Positions 1 through 9,488 of a stretch of 64,000 nucleotides of DNA are shown piece by piece. The notes under the pieces were generated by a model. It did not search any database, was not told the DNA's origin, and saw only the letters and a program-made list of their open reading frames with translations. The stretch is from Arctopsyche grandis (Eukaryota; Arthropoda; Insecta; Trichoptera; Hydropsychidae), in assembly GCF_051622035.1 (NCBI RefSeq), contig NC_135361.1:22995205-23059204 (forward strand), read 5' to 3'. The position numbers and the translations under genes are program-made. Each line of letters opens with the position of its first letter. Position 1 is the stretch's first letter.

Positions 1-75
1 AAGATCACATTCAAGCACAGCAGTAACTATTTCATTAAGAAGTTGGAGAGCTCTTGGAATAAGAACAGGGCCATG
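1..75 (-). pseudogene. LINE reverse-transcriptase C-terminal remnant (edge of window)
   Basis: On the minus strand this reads PRALQLLNEI...ECDL, which resembles the last residues of insect non-LTR ORF2 proteins (PI-x-RA-I-x-LLNE...CDIF). The same pattern recurs at 732-835 and, better preserved, at 35681-35920. The piece is cut by the window edge and has no intact frame beyond about 25 codons. The family call is inference from a short match. Confidence 0.35.
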
Positions 76-731
76 CTTACCATACATGTGTACAGATGTG
101 TGCAACGCACACAGGCGGCTGAAGTATAAAGGCGGCCGAAAGAAATGAGAGTCGAAAAAATTATATTCCTTAAAAAATACGAAACACGACATCATACTTT
201 TTAAAATGCATTTAGGTTGTCTTGTTGTATACTTGTGGATTGCTGTTGCAAGTTACAATTTGTAACACACCCGAACTAGAATTTGGGGATATATATAACT
301 GGATAGCATGGCTAACCGAATAGTAAAAAATGGGCAGGTATAGCTTCGGTCTGCATAGAGCTGGGTCTTTTATGTTCTACTATCTTTGCGACTGCCAGAA
401 TTATTTCTTATAAGGATGTCGAGTATTGGTTGGTCATCGAAAAAACCATGTTCTAGATGTGGGGTTGGGGGTAAAAACACTATATTTTAATGAATGCACT
501 TGAAAACATTCAGTCTTTCCTGTTCAGAACTAAGCGTTTTGGTTTTTTGTCTGTTTTTGTGGTTAATTTGGACTGTGATTAAAATTTTCAACACTATATT
601 TCCCACAAGGTAAGATTTGTGCACTACTCGCATGCACTTAATTTTTTTTTAATTTTAAATTTATATAGTTTATACAAATGCTGATAAAATTATAGAGCGG
701 CCGATTTATTCGCACACGGGCGGCCGAACTC
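76..731. other. AT-rich non-coding stretch
   Basis: I see no gene. The short motif GGCGGCCGA occurs near 130 and again near 720 (with CGGCCGA at 698), close to the two flanking LINE remnants, so the stretch may be old repeat DNA. Otherwise featureless. Confidence 0.4.
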
Positions 732-835
732 CTAGGCGCGGCCCTGAATAGGAGCCAACCGATAATGGACTGTGCGGGCAGGATGATGTCTACCACGCTC
801 ATAATTATTAGTCCCAAACACCCAACTGTTCCAAT
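732..835 (-). pseudogene. LINE C-terminal remnant, second copy
   Basis: The minus strand reads RGRHHPARTVHYRLAPIQ, nearly the same as RGRYHH...PARTVLYRMAPIQ at about 35800-35895. The shared protein-level pattern on the same strand marks both as copies of one non-LTR element near its 3' end. The reading frame is lost on both sides. Confidence 0.35.
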
Positions 836-1254
836 AATAATTAATAAGAAGTAAAAATACATCATTGTGAGATAAAAAAATACTCCGTGTAATTGTAGAT
901 ATTATAGAATACAGAGGTTGAAAATAAATGATCAGTATTGATATATTCATGTACATATATACTTAGAGGCACATTTTTGAACTACAAAAAAGCGTTTTAC
1001 GAAGAAACACTACATGAATTTTTTATTTCAAAATGTTATTTGAAAATTTGTGTGTACTTGCTAGTTATCTCAGATAGGATTTAATTGTTGAAAATACACA
1101 AAAAAATTAATATGAATTTGAAAATTAATATATATGTAGAAGAAAGATTATAAAATTGTATATACCCCTAGCCATTTTTGAGGATTGGTCTTCCAGATAT
1201 TATTATGACTAGACTGCGGATAGAGACCGTGCTTTTTCCAGGAATCGGGGCAGT

Positions 1255-1345
1255 TTGGCTCTATTTACAAAGCTAGAGTACCAAAAAAAAGGTTGGGCGA
1301 ACCTTTTACAACAATTGAACAATAAACGGCGCACTGTGGATCCGG
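1255..1345. repeat. Half of a hairpin MITE (same family as 26001-26099)
   Basis: The core AAAAGGTT-gggcg-AACCTTTT, followed by ATTGAACAATAAACGGCGC, matches the right arm and loop of the complete hairpin at 26001-26099. The left arm is replaced by unrelated sequence, so this is a truncated copy. Confidence 0.45.
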
Positions 1346-1402
1346 CCATTATGACTTTGTTTTACGTTATGACTTTGTTTTACGTTAAATATGTCCTCAA
1401 AC

Positions 1403-2185
1403 CAGTGCCGGCCTTAGACCCTATGGCGCCCTCGGACATTTTTTTTCTAAGCGCCCCTAGAAAATTATTAAGAAATGGGTTACCATCCTCCTTTTTCTAG
1501 GCTTGGGACCGACAGAAAAGTTGTTAACAAGGTTTCCCAATCCCACTGGTGGAATTAAAAATAAATAAAATTATATTTCGGAAGTGAACTTTTCAAGTCT
1601 TTTTTCTGCAAAATCTTTAATTAAAGCTGAAAAATCAAGATTTTCAGAGTTATCATTTTCAATAGATAGAGTTCCCAAGCTGGAAAGTACATTTTGTGAA
1701 AATTTTAGATCGGGGATAAGTTTTAATTATTTAAGTTTCGAACAGGCAGTGTTAGGAAAATTCGCATGGCAACCCAAATGTTCGGATATAATTCTTGTAA
1801 ATTATGTTGTTTTATGAAATTTAATACAATGAGTGGATTGATTTTACCTTGAATGTTATTTGAATAATAGGCACTAATAAGTTCATCGCAAAGTTCATTA
1901 CTAATGATACAGATTTTGAATTCGCGGTGAGCTAAATTTGAAGATCGGCACAATATTTTTGAAGTTCGTCTCTTTCCGGTAGATTGTTTACAAAATACAA
2001 TTTTTTTTTAAACACTTTTAGAAAAAAATTTCGCCTTTAGCACTCTAATCTAAAATGTTTGGCTTTTGGCGCCAAAAATTTATAATTTTAAATTTTAGAG
2101 CGCCTTTGGCGCTTCGTGTGGCGCCCTAACTTATTTGGCGCCCCCGGGTGCCGCCCGACCCAGCCCCCCCCTAAAACCGGCACTG
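1403..2185 (-). mobile_element. Deleted hAT transposon with transposase C-terminus
   Basis: The ends are inverted: CAGTGCCGGCCTTAG on the left, and CAGTGCCGGTTTTAG when the right end is read inward. On the minus strand 1953-1723 encodes NLQELYPNIWVAMRIFLTLPV, the start of the hAT C-terminal dimerisation region (usually LPVTVASAERSFSKL). The conserved block after LPV is lost. Further down (about 1720-1580) the frame gives SLGTLSIENDNSENLDFS, the usual hAT C-terminal tail. The flanking octamers (CCTCAAAC and GATGTAGG) do not match, so no target duplication is visible. This is a non-coding internal deletion derivative of a TTF-zinc-finger type hAT. Confidence 0.65.
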
Positions 2186-2373
2186 GATGTAGGTCATGTC
2201 AAATAAATTTCATTAATTATATTTTATACTGTTTTATGTCCATTTTATAGTTTAAAGAAGAAGCTCTTCATATCCCTCAACAGATTTGATGTTAACTCAC
2301 CATTGTTGAATCCAATATGTGTCAGCAAAGGGTCCATCCAGATTTTGGTAAATGTATCAAGAGTTTCCTCATG

Positions 2374-2680
2374 TAGCCAGCAGTATAGCTCGGTGGTTGC
2401 GTTAATGCTAACCAACGACAGGTTCCCGAGTTCAAGCCATGGGTTGATCTCGATTTAAAAGAATTTATTCGGAAGTATTTCTGTATAATTGATCACACTT
2501 GGATATTTGTGACCAAGTCGTAGTCCTCGTCAATTTGACAAAACCAGCCTACCCACTATTTGAATATTATTTAAAATTTATGGTCTATAAATGTACGTAC
2601 AAGTTTAGCACCATAGGCGTCGCTCAGGGGCAACCTGTAATGTCATCATGGGAAAAATATATATTTTTTAAATTAAAAAG
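2374..2680 (+). mobile_element. tRNA-headed SINE (head type A)
   Basis: It starts AGCCAGCAGTATAGCTCGG (A-box-like), followed by a B-box-like GTTCAAGCC. The body carries a diverged form of the central segment found in the other SINEs here (GGATATTTGTGAC...), then CGCTCAGGGGCAACCTGTAA. The tail matches, in reverse, the start of the minus-strand SINE at 47275-47560. A Pol III promoter is inferred from box similarity only. Confidence 0.6.
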
Positions 2681-2719
2681 ATTGGGAATCCACTAAGAGG
2701 CAGCATCAGTTGTTTGTAA

Positions 2720-2933
2720 GGGTTTTGTGATTATTCCGCAAAAAGCGATTTCGCGCACGTCACTAAAATCTCGATCACGGAACATCTGGCACCCAAAAAC
2801 TCCATCAATCGAAAGCTTCAAACGCGAAATATTGTACTAACGAGAACTCGAGTGCCAGATATTCCGTATTCGCGATTTTTGTGCCGACGATTGTCGTGCG
2901 CGTGATCGCAATTTACGCAATAATCCGGTTACC
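2720..2933 (+). mobile_element. GGTT...TACC inverted-repeat element, class B
   Basis: The left end is GGGTTTTGTGATTATTCCGC and the right end, read inward, is GGTAACCGGATTATTGCG. The imperfect arms share CACGGAACATCTGGCAC and ACGGAATATCTGGCAC blocks. Flanks GTTTGTAA (2712-2719) and GTTTTTAA (2934-2941) match at 7 of 8 positions and may be an old 8-bp target duplication. No coding capacity. Other members lie at 6523-6711, 7144-7305 and 11508-11717. Confidence 0.6.
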
Positions 2934-3369
2934 GTTTTTAAGTGCAAGCGATTAAAGTTACCTTCACGCAAGTTATTGACTCCAACTGCAGGAAATTTTA
3001 ATTTGGCAACTTTATACTTCTATTAGCCGTCAAATTTATCTTGAAAGATAAAATTATTCTGCATTCGTTTATTCTATGAGAATTGAGTCAGAACTTTGCT
3101 TGGAGTAAATCAAGGTATCATGGATATTATACCTTATTATAACTAATTTGGTGGTACAAGGTTGAAAACTGTAGATTTGTATAGTGGATAAATATACAAA
3201 CCAACATTCGTTGTTTTTATTATATTAGATGTGAATTTTTCTTGGAGTAAGAAATTTAAGACTCAATTATTGTATATAAATATTGTATTTTTTTACATAA
3301 CATTAACAATTACAACTTAACATTAATATCTGAGTTTCACATCTACGAATATTATATTTACATAACAAT
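2934..3369. other. Non-coding; start resembles sequence near 11718 and 12232
   Basis: The stretch just right of the class B element (GTTTTTAAGTGCAAGCGA) also follows the class B copy at 11717. The next piece (CCTTCACGCAAGTTATTGAC) resembles 12242-12262. The rest is AT-rich with no gene seen. Confidence 0.4.
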
Positions 3370-5183
3370 ATATTCAATAATCTGACATATAACTAAAAAC
3401 AATTTTTTGTATATTGAATCGCAGTTTCAATTTGTCGCTTTGTGTCAACAATTTCATTTGTGGTATGAGAGTTTTAAAAAATATCATCATCGCGTTGAAT
3501 GGAAGTGATCATTGACAATTTTGCATTTTCTAATTTCATTAGTTCTTTTTGATAATTACATAGTAAGTCGGCAATCAAAGCTTTATTACCATCGTTTTCT
3601 AAATGCTGCTCTCGATATAACATACTCGATTCCAGTGGATCTACATTGCATTCCATACGTAAATCTTTCGTTAGGTTCAAATCCAATGAACCACATTCAG
3701 TTTTTATGATTGCCGTATCTGAATTAAGTGCATATTCTTCGTTTTCAATCTTAATCTTTTCGGATGTAATTGATTTATTGTGTCGTCTTCGAATTCTGTT
3801 TCCTTTTCGAAATCATTTGAATTTTGTCCATAGGTATTTTCTGGTTTTGTTTCTTGTTGTGTGAGGAATGAAAGTGGGTTGAAAAATTCCCTAGTAATTT
3901 TATTTATTTATTTATTTATTTATTTATTTTATTAATTGAAAAATCAACAGACAGGATGTACAGAGATAGGTATAAAAAACACAAAAAGTAAATAAATAAT
4001 ATATGTAACACCCGAGTCCAATAATAGATTTTTACAAAAATGAAAAAGATAAATATAAGGAAAACAAATTAAAAAGTAAAGAATAAAGGCATGACAAAAT
4101 ATGTAGTACATTGCATAATTAAACTATAGTATTAAAATAATTGGAAAAGGTTATAAGATAGAATATAAGAAGAAATTGAAATTTACAAATATAAAAAACA
4201 AATGAAAAAGGTAAATACAAAATAAACAAATGAAATGGAAAGGAATGAAAGCTATAATATGATTAAATAGCACATTACATAACTAAACTAAAGTATAAAA
4301 ATAATGGAAATATTGGAAAAATAGAATAGAAGAAAAAATGAATCAATCGGTCAAGATTCTCTTGATGTTAGACCTGAATTGATGTAGGGAAATACCAAAC
4401 AGATCAACCTCATTCAGCTCTCCGTTAAACATACGATAAACGCGCTGCAGATAAAAATATTTTTGGGAATTAGTATTGAAAGGATCAAGTGAAAAGAGTG
4501 CAATGCGTCTAGGGTATCGAACTGGGATTCTGAAATTAACCTTATTCAGTAAATCAGAACAATCAAGGAAACCATTTATGAGCTTAAAGAAGAATATAGC
4601 ATCAGAATGTCGTCGCCTGACAGAAAGATTGTTAAAAGAAAGGATTTTTAAAATGTCGGAAACAGTAGAATGGGTATAGGTAGGAAAAAGGTAGCGTAAG
4701 GATTTAATAAATTTAAGTTGAACTTTCTCAATACAATTAATATGGGATAAATAAAAAGGTGACCAGATAATTGAGGCAAATTCAAGGTGAGACCTTACAA
4801 AGGAAAAATAAAGTAATTTTAGTACGTAAGGATCATTAAAGGGTTTTGTTGAGCGGAGTAGGAATCCAAGAGATTTAAATGCTTTGTTGGTAATAAAAGA
4901 AATTTTACGTTCCTTGTCCGTTTTTTGAGACCTTCTCAATTCCCTGAAAAACTTTGCACGTTGCATCATCCAGTGTTTCTTTACAACATCCACTAAAATG
5001 CAAAAGTAAATATTAATTTACAAACAAAATATATCAGAAGGCTAAACAAAGCTATTTACCACTTAGTCCTAAAATACAAGCGATTTTAGTCCATTCTTTA
5101 GATTGTTTTTTATGATATCTGTTCCACAGTCGAGGCCTCTTCCGAATTTCATTAATGATTTTAGAATGATTCGAGTTTTCCAT
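3370..5183 (-). pseudogene. MADF-BESS domain gene split by a LINE fragment
   Basis: Exon 1 (5183-5060) begins ATG and encodes IINEIRKRPRLWNRYHKK and WTKIACILGLS, the first half of a MADF (Myb/SANT-like, Adf-1 type) DNA-binding domain. A GT-AG intron (5059-4993) joins in phase to exon 2 at 4992, reading VDVVKKHWMMQRAKFFREL, the second half of the domain. The frame then runs into LINE sequence near 4905. On the far side of the LINE (below about 3895) REFFNPLSFL, an acidic linker and a C-terminal BESS-like block (DDDIF..KTLIPQMKLL) follow, ending near 3370. Two frame breaks, near 3765 and at a T6 run on the coding strand near 3480, lie in or beside homopolymers and could be assembly errors. MADF-BESS proteins are sequence-specific transcription regulators. 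Disruption is the simplest reading, but a shortened MADF-RT fusion protein is possible. Confidence 0.65.
3895..4905 (-). mobile_element. 5'-truncated LINE with (AAAT)n tail inside the MADF gene
   Basis: Minus-strand codons from about 4905 to 4343 encode the C-terminal part of a non-LTR reverse transcriptase: SFITNKAFKSLGF, LEFASIIWSPF and the terminal YRMFNGELNEVDLF motif. The stop is at 4343. An AT-rich 3' UTR of about 400 bp and a TTTA-repeat tail (3897-3930, plus strand) follow. The last 30 bp before the tail are identical to the 3' end of the tiny insertion at 28677-28795, so both come from one family. The upstream junction is hidden because the LINE frame fuses with MADF exon 2, giving an open stretch of over 200 codons. 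No clear target duplication found. Confidence 0.75.
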
Positions 5184-5450
5184 TAAGTTATATACGTGTA
5201 AGTTTTGACATTAGATAAGGATCTTATCAAAGACCTGGAAAATTTAAATATACGTATAATGAGAATATATTAAAAAATAATAAGGCAAAGTCAAAGGAAA
5301 ATAAATAAAAATAATTACATTAAATTGTGAGAAGCGATCAAGGATATTCTCACCAAAATAAAACATTTAACATCGACAACTGTCAACCAAATGTCAACAC
5401 AGAGAAATGTGGCAACACGTAAAAAGTCGACACGTTTCATATGTAAAATG
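5184..5450. other. Upstream region of the MADF gene
   Basis: AT-rich. No TATA box that I would defend. It ends in GTAAAATG (5443-5450), the first copy of the octamer that separates the three elements to the right. Confidence 0.35.
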
Positions 5451-6220
5451 GGGTAAAGGGACTACTAGTCAAAAGTGAACATGTCACAGGACAACTGGTC
5501 GCTCTAGATCGGTCACTCGTGATCATCCGTCACGCTAAAACTGGTCACGATAAAACTAGTCACACGCTAAAACTGGTCACGAGAAAACTAGTCACACGCT
5601 AAAACTGGTCACGAGAAAACTAGTCACACGCTAAAACTGGTCACGAGAAAACTGGTCACACGTTAAAACTGGTCACGAGAAAATTGGTCACCCGCTAAAA
5701 CTGGTCACGAGAAAACTGGTCACACGCTGAAACTGGTCACGAGAAAACTGGTCACACCCAAAAATTTAAAATTGGTCACACAAACAAAAATATTCTCAAA
5801 TACTTTTTATTTACGAAATTTTTATTATTATCGACTAGAAATATGTTCGAGCCAAAGGCCCTCGTGGCCGTTGTTTGTGGTCTTCGTGAGTTTCAGCGTG
5901 TGACCAGTTTTAGCGGGTGACCAATTTTCTCGTGACCAGTTTTAGCGGGTGACCAATTTTCTCGTGACCAGTTTTAGCGGGTGACCAATTTTCTCGTGAC
6001 CAGTTTTAGCGGGTGACCAATTTTCTCGTGACCAGTTTTAGCGTGTGACCAGTTTTCTCGTGACCAGTTTTAGCGTGTGACCAGTTTTCTCGTGACCAGT
6101 TTTAGCGTGTGACTAGTTTTCTCGTGACCAGTTTTAGCGTGACGGATGATCACGAGTGACCGATCTAGAGCGACCAGTTGTCCTGTGACATGTTCACTTT
6201 TGACTAGTAATCACCGAACC
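5451..6220 (-). mobile_element. Foldback element 1 (class A), 770 bp
   Basis: Two long arms (about 5463-5760 and 5894-6208) are near-perfect reverse complements. Each is built from about seven tandem 32-bp units made of two half-units, AAAACTGGTCACGAG and AAAACTAGTCACACGCT. A loop of about 130 bp lacks an ORF. The outermost 12-13 bp differ between ends: GGGTAAAGGGACT on the left, GGTTCGGTGATT at the right end read inward. Both then continue ACTAGTCAAAAGTG. The octamer GTAAAATG flanks both sides (5443-5450, 6221-6228). It must be mobilised in trans, if at all. Strand is arbitrary: I take the GGTTCGG end as the start. Confidence 0.8.
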
Positions 6221-6228
6221 GTAAAATG

Positions 6229-6514
6229 GGTAATCGGACTACTAGTCATATATGAACCAGTCACAGGACAACCGGTCGCTTTAGATCGGTAACACGTGAT
6301 CACCCGTCACACTAAAACTGGTCACGAGAAAACTTGTCACACCCTAAAATCGGTCAACCAGTTTTCTCGTGATCGATTTTAGGGTGTGACCAGTTTTTAT
6401 GTGTGACCAGTTTTCTCGTGACCAGTTTTAGTGTGACGGGTGATCACGTGTGACCGATATAGAGCGACCGTTTGTTCTGTGACCGGTTCACATTTGACTA
6501 GTAATCACCGAACC
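6229..6514 (-). mobile_element. Foldback element 2 (class A), 286 bp
   Basis: Same ends as element 1 (GGTAATCGGACTACTAGTCA on the left; GGTTCGGTGATTACTAGTCA read inward on the right), but the arms carry only one to two copies of the AAAACTGGTCAC unit. Flanked by GTAAAATG at 6221-6228 and 6515-6522. It has exactly the same length as the opposite-facing copy at 11875-12160. Confidence 0.8.
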
Positions 6515-6522
6515 GTAAAATG

Positions 6523-6711
6523 GTAATTGGATTATTCGTCACATTGCGGTGGTCACAAAGACAATTTTTGTTATTAAAATTGCAAATACGCAATATTTGG
6601 CAGTCAAGTTCTTGTTAGTATGATAGTTATCATTAGTATGGTGGATTTTTCGGCTGCCAGATGTTCCGTTGTTGAGATTTTAGTGACTTTGTAACCAGTA
6701 ATCACCGAACC
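6523..6711 (-). mobile_element. Inverted-repeat element 3 (class B interior)
   Basis: The left end is GTAATTGGATTATTCGTCAC; the right end read inward is GGTTCGGTGATTACTGG. The interior has class B motifs (GGAACATCTGGCAG read from the right, AATATTTGGCAG from the left). Preceded by GTAAAATG and followed by GTATAAAA, a near match. It is the third unit of the head-to-tail array. Confidence 0.65.
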
Positions 6712-6829
6712 GTATAAAATATTTAATTTTATCTTGATATTTGGTTCCAGCTCCAGTCTAATTTAAGCGGTCAACGATTATTGAATTTCTTCCACATCAT
6801 AATAATGTGAGGTTCATGAAAAAAAAAGT

Positions 6830-7015
6830 AAAAAGAACATTGTTCGCACATTGCCATCGCGCGTACTAAAATCGTTGTCACAAAGATCACGAATATGGAA
6901 TATCTGGCACTCGAATTCTCGTTAGTACAATATTTCGCGTATGTGGCTTTCCATTGATGAAGTTTTTGGGTGCCAAATGTTCCGTGGTCGAGATTTTAGC
7001 GTGAGAAACATTACA
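6830..7015. mobile_element. Degenerate class B inverted-repeat element
   Basis: It contains ATCACGAATATGGAATATCTGGCACTCG and, in opposite orientation, the CCAAATGTTCCGTGGTCGAG arm of the class B elements. The outer ends are no longer recognisable, so the limits are approximate. Confidence 0.5.
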
Positions 7016-7143
7016 GTCGTGTATCACGTTTACTAAGTCATTGCCCACTTAAATTTTAATTTAAAATAAGAGCCTTGTGATATTACAAACTATCCTTTGT
7101 GCCCACAGTGGCACTCTTGTTCGCTATTAACTGATAGCAATTT

Positions 7144-7305
7144 GGTTAGGTGTTTATTCCGCAAAAAGTGATCTCACGCATGTTACTAAAATCTCGATCA
7201 CGGAATATTTGACACACAAAAACTCCATCGTACTAACGATAACTCGAGTACCAGATATTTTAGTGACATACGCGAGATCGCTTTTTGCGGAATAATCCAT
7301 TTATC
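7144..7305 (+). mobile_element. Short class B inverted-repeat element
   Basis: Left end GGTTAGGTGTTTATTCCGC; right end read inward GATAAATGGATTATTCCGC. Both continue CAAAAAG(C/T)GATCTC(A/G)CG, so the arms are well conserved. The flanking octamers (AGCAATTT and GTCAAAAT) do not match. It sits about 200 bp upstream of the JTB start codon, so it may lie in or near that promoter. Confidence 0.6.
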
Positions 7306-7500
7306 GTCAAAATTTGGATTGAAATTTTAATTTTGGGTATAGTCGGAAAAACAACTGTTAAGCTGATCAGAACTGTCATTCTGCCAAATGTCAAGTAGAG
7401 ATGTGGTGCTTTTCACGTTCTACTTCTCATTTGGGTGGAAACAAATTACGATAAATACTTTCTTATAATATCCGGTTGTTCTAATAAAATATTGCCAACA

Positions 7501-8201
7501 ATGATTGAAACCTGCCCTAAAAAATGTATGCTCATTGGCACTGTAACTTTAGTATTGTAAGTATGCACACAAATAAGTTCATTATTGGATTACTTTTTCA
7601 ATTTTTTAAACTAATTGTTCTTTTATTTTTTTAGGTTGACAGTATTTGTACTAATTTTGGAATCTCAATTAGCATCAGAAAGTGTATTGCCTTCGAGTGC
7701 TTCACAAAGAAATAAACAGTTTCCCACTGAAAATAATTCAACTTGTTGGCAACATCAAGAATATACACTAGTTTCTGAATGTCATCCTTGTACAGGTTAG
7801 TTGTAATAAATAAAAAAAACTAGTAAAAAAAAATGTTTTATATTAATCATACATATTTTTTTTAGCTTATGAAATTAAAAGTAAAAGTATTGGAGTTTGC
7901 ATTCACACACATTACAAAGAAGTATTAAGATGTAAAAGTGGAGAAATCGTAACGAGGAGGTAATATTAACGTCGACATTATAAAACTTAAATTATTGTAT
8001 CTATTAGTTTTTTATATGTTGTTTTCCATTTTTAGTTGTGATAGGGTTGCATATTTAGAAGAAACGGCATTTTGGAAATTTATGGCATGGTCTTTTATAA
8101 TCGGGGCAATTTCATCGTTGGCTGTAATGTTCAGGATACGCTTTCTCAACCGAAAGGCACTCCATCGAGCTCACTTGCAATTGGCGAACGGAATATCATA
8201 A
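7501..8201 (+). CDS. JTB: JTB-like membrane protein, 4 exons
   Basis: Exons 7501-7556, 7635-7795, 7866-7959 and 8036-8201 join with GT-AG introns and consistent phases (2, 1, 2) into 158 codons plus stop. This is close to the usual length of JTB (jumping translocation breakpoint) proteins. Visible features: an N-terminal hydrophobic segment (about residues 10-27, signal peptide or anchor), a cysteine-rich extracellular part with CWQHQEY...SECHPC and SIGVCIHTHYKEVLRC, and a C-terminal membrane helix in FWKFMAWSFIIGAISSLAVM followed by a basic tail. JTB is a single-pass membrane protein linked in animals to mitochondria and cytokinesis; its biochemical role is poorly defined. The start ATG is the first in frame. 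A polyadenylation signal AATAAA lies at 8245-8250. The call rests on the cysteine pattern and topology; I am fairly sure. Confidence 0.85.
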
Positions 8202-8244
8202 TGCAGATTTTAAAACACCATTATATAATGTTTATGTCATTAAT

Positions 8245-8250
8245 AATAAA
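8245..8250 (+). promoter_or_regulatory. Polyadenylation signal of the JTB gene
   Basis: AATAAA 43 bp after the JTB stop codon, followed by T-rich sequence. Confidence 0.5.
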
Positions 8251-8259
8251 AATATATTT

Positions 8260-9488
8260 ATTACGATGTGCTTAATCTATGTTTCCCTTCTTTTTTATTT
8301 CAATGTTAGACTTCATGATATTCATTGCATGACTTTGCTCATAATAAAATGTAAAAGATTTCTTCACACCTATTATGTATATGTACATATGTTACAGCCA
8401 GTGTTGACTTCGGTTCGTTTATGAACACACTAGTTTGTTGACACGCAAGCTATAGGTTTTAGTCCATGTGCTAAAAGTCAATAGCTATCTTCAAATAGAC
8501 TGATCAGGTGTCGCATGAAACTTTTAGCTGTCAAAATCTTTGAGACGTCGAAACACCAAGTATTTAAAAGAGAAATCAAATAACAACGTTGCTATAATTC
8601 CCGTTCCCGCTAATATTAACCGAGGGTAAGCATATATGTATACATACAGAATGGGACGAACGATTGAGTATACTCAAACTTATGCCTAATAGTTTGCGCA
8701 TGAACAAACTAGTTGGTTTTTCAATTTGTAGTACAATATAACTGGCTAGATTGGTTCATGTATGAACAAACTACATAATACATATGTTCATGAACAAACA
8801 AAATTTACAATTTGACTTACAACAAAAATTAATATCTTAAGACGTTAAACTGGTAAATTTAGCAGTTTAAGAGTGTTTGATGTTACGAATTAGAATGAGA
8901 ATATTTATTTAAAAAAAAATAAATAGTAAAATATATTATAAAAGTAATATTTCTGTTATTTGAAATTACAAACGGTGTAGACAAAGTGAAAACACAACAA
9001 TTGTAAACCAAATACATATATGTACATACATTATAAATTAATAATATCTGATAAATAAATTTAAAAAAACGTCTAAAAAATAAAAGCTTCATAAACGAAA
9101 TTTGATAAAAATATAAATTATATATATAATTAACCTATATTTTACTAAATTAATTAGACTTTGGTTCTATTTACTATATATGTACGAGTATACTTTGCAA
9201 TTGTGTAATATTATACAAAAACAAAGCCAAAATTGAACATACAATATGAAAGGTAAAAAAGATTTGGATTAAAGTTGATTCACTGGTAGATCTTGTACAA
9301 AACTGAGACATAATTGTAAACCAAACTGGATTATAAAGCATAAAATAAACTGGTAATGTTGTTGATGAATATGAATTATATAATAACCCTTAAAAATTGA
9401 TTTTCAGTCTTAATTAATTTTAAAGGAATATAAAGAATTTCAAAATACAATAAACAAACAAAAGATTCAAAATGACCAATAAACGTTG
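8260..9488. other. Convergent intergenic region between JTB and dNK
   Basis: About 1.2 kb of AT-rich DNA with no gene seen. The words GAACAAACTAGTT / AACTAGTTTGTTC-like recur between 8420 and 8800 in both orientations (8421-8446, 8702-8714, 8763-8800) and may be a decayed inverted repeat. The 3' UTR of the kinase gene (minus strand) must lie in the right part. Confidence 0.4.

Noticed and set aside
1403-2185. Target duplication for the left hAT element
   Set aside because: The flanking octamers do not match, so I claim the ends but not a duplication.
5451-6220. CRISPR array for the 32-bp repeats
   Set aside because: There are no unique spacers, the units are contiguous, the array is mirrored, and the DNA is eukaryotic.
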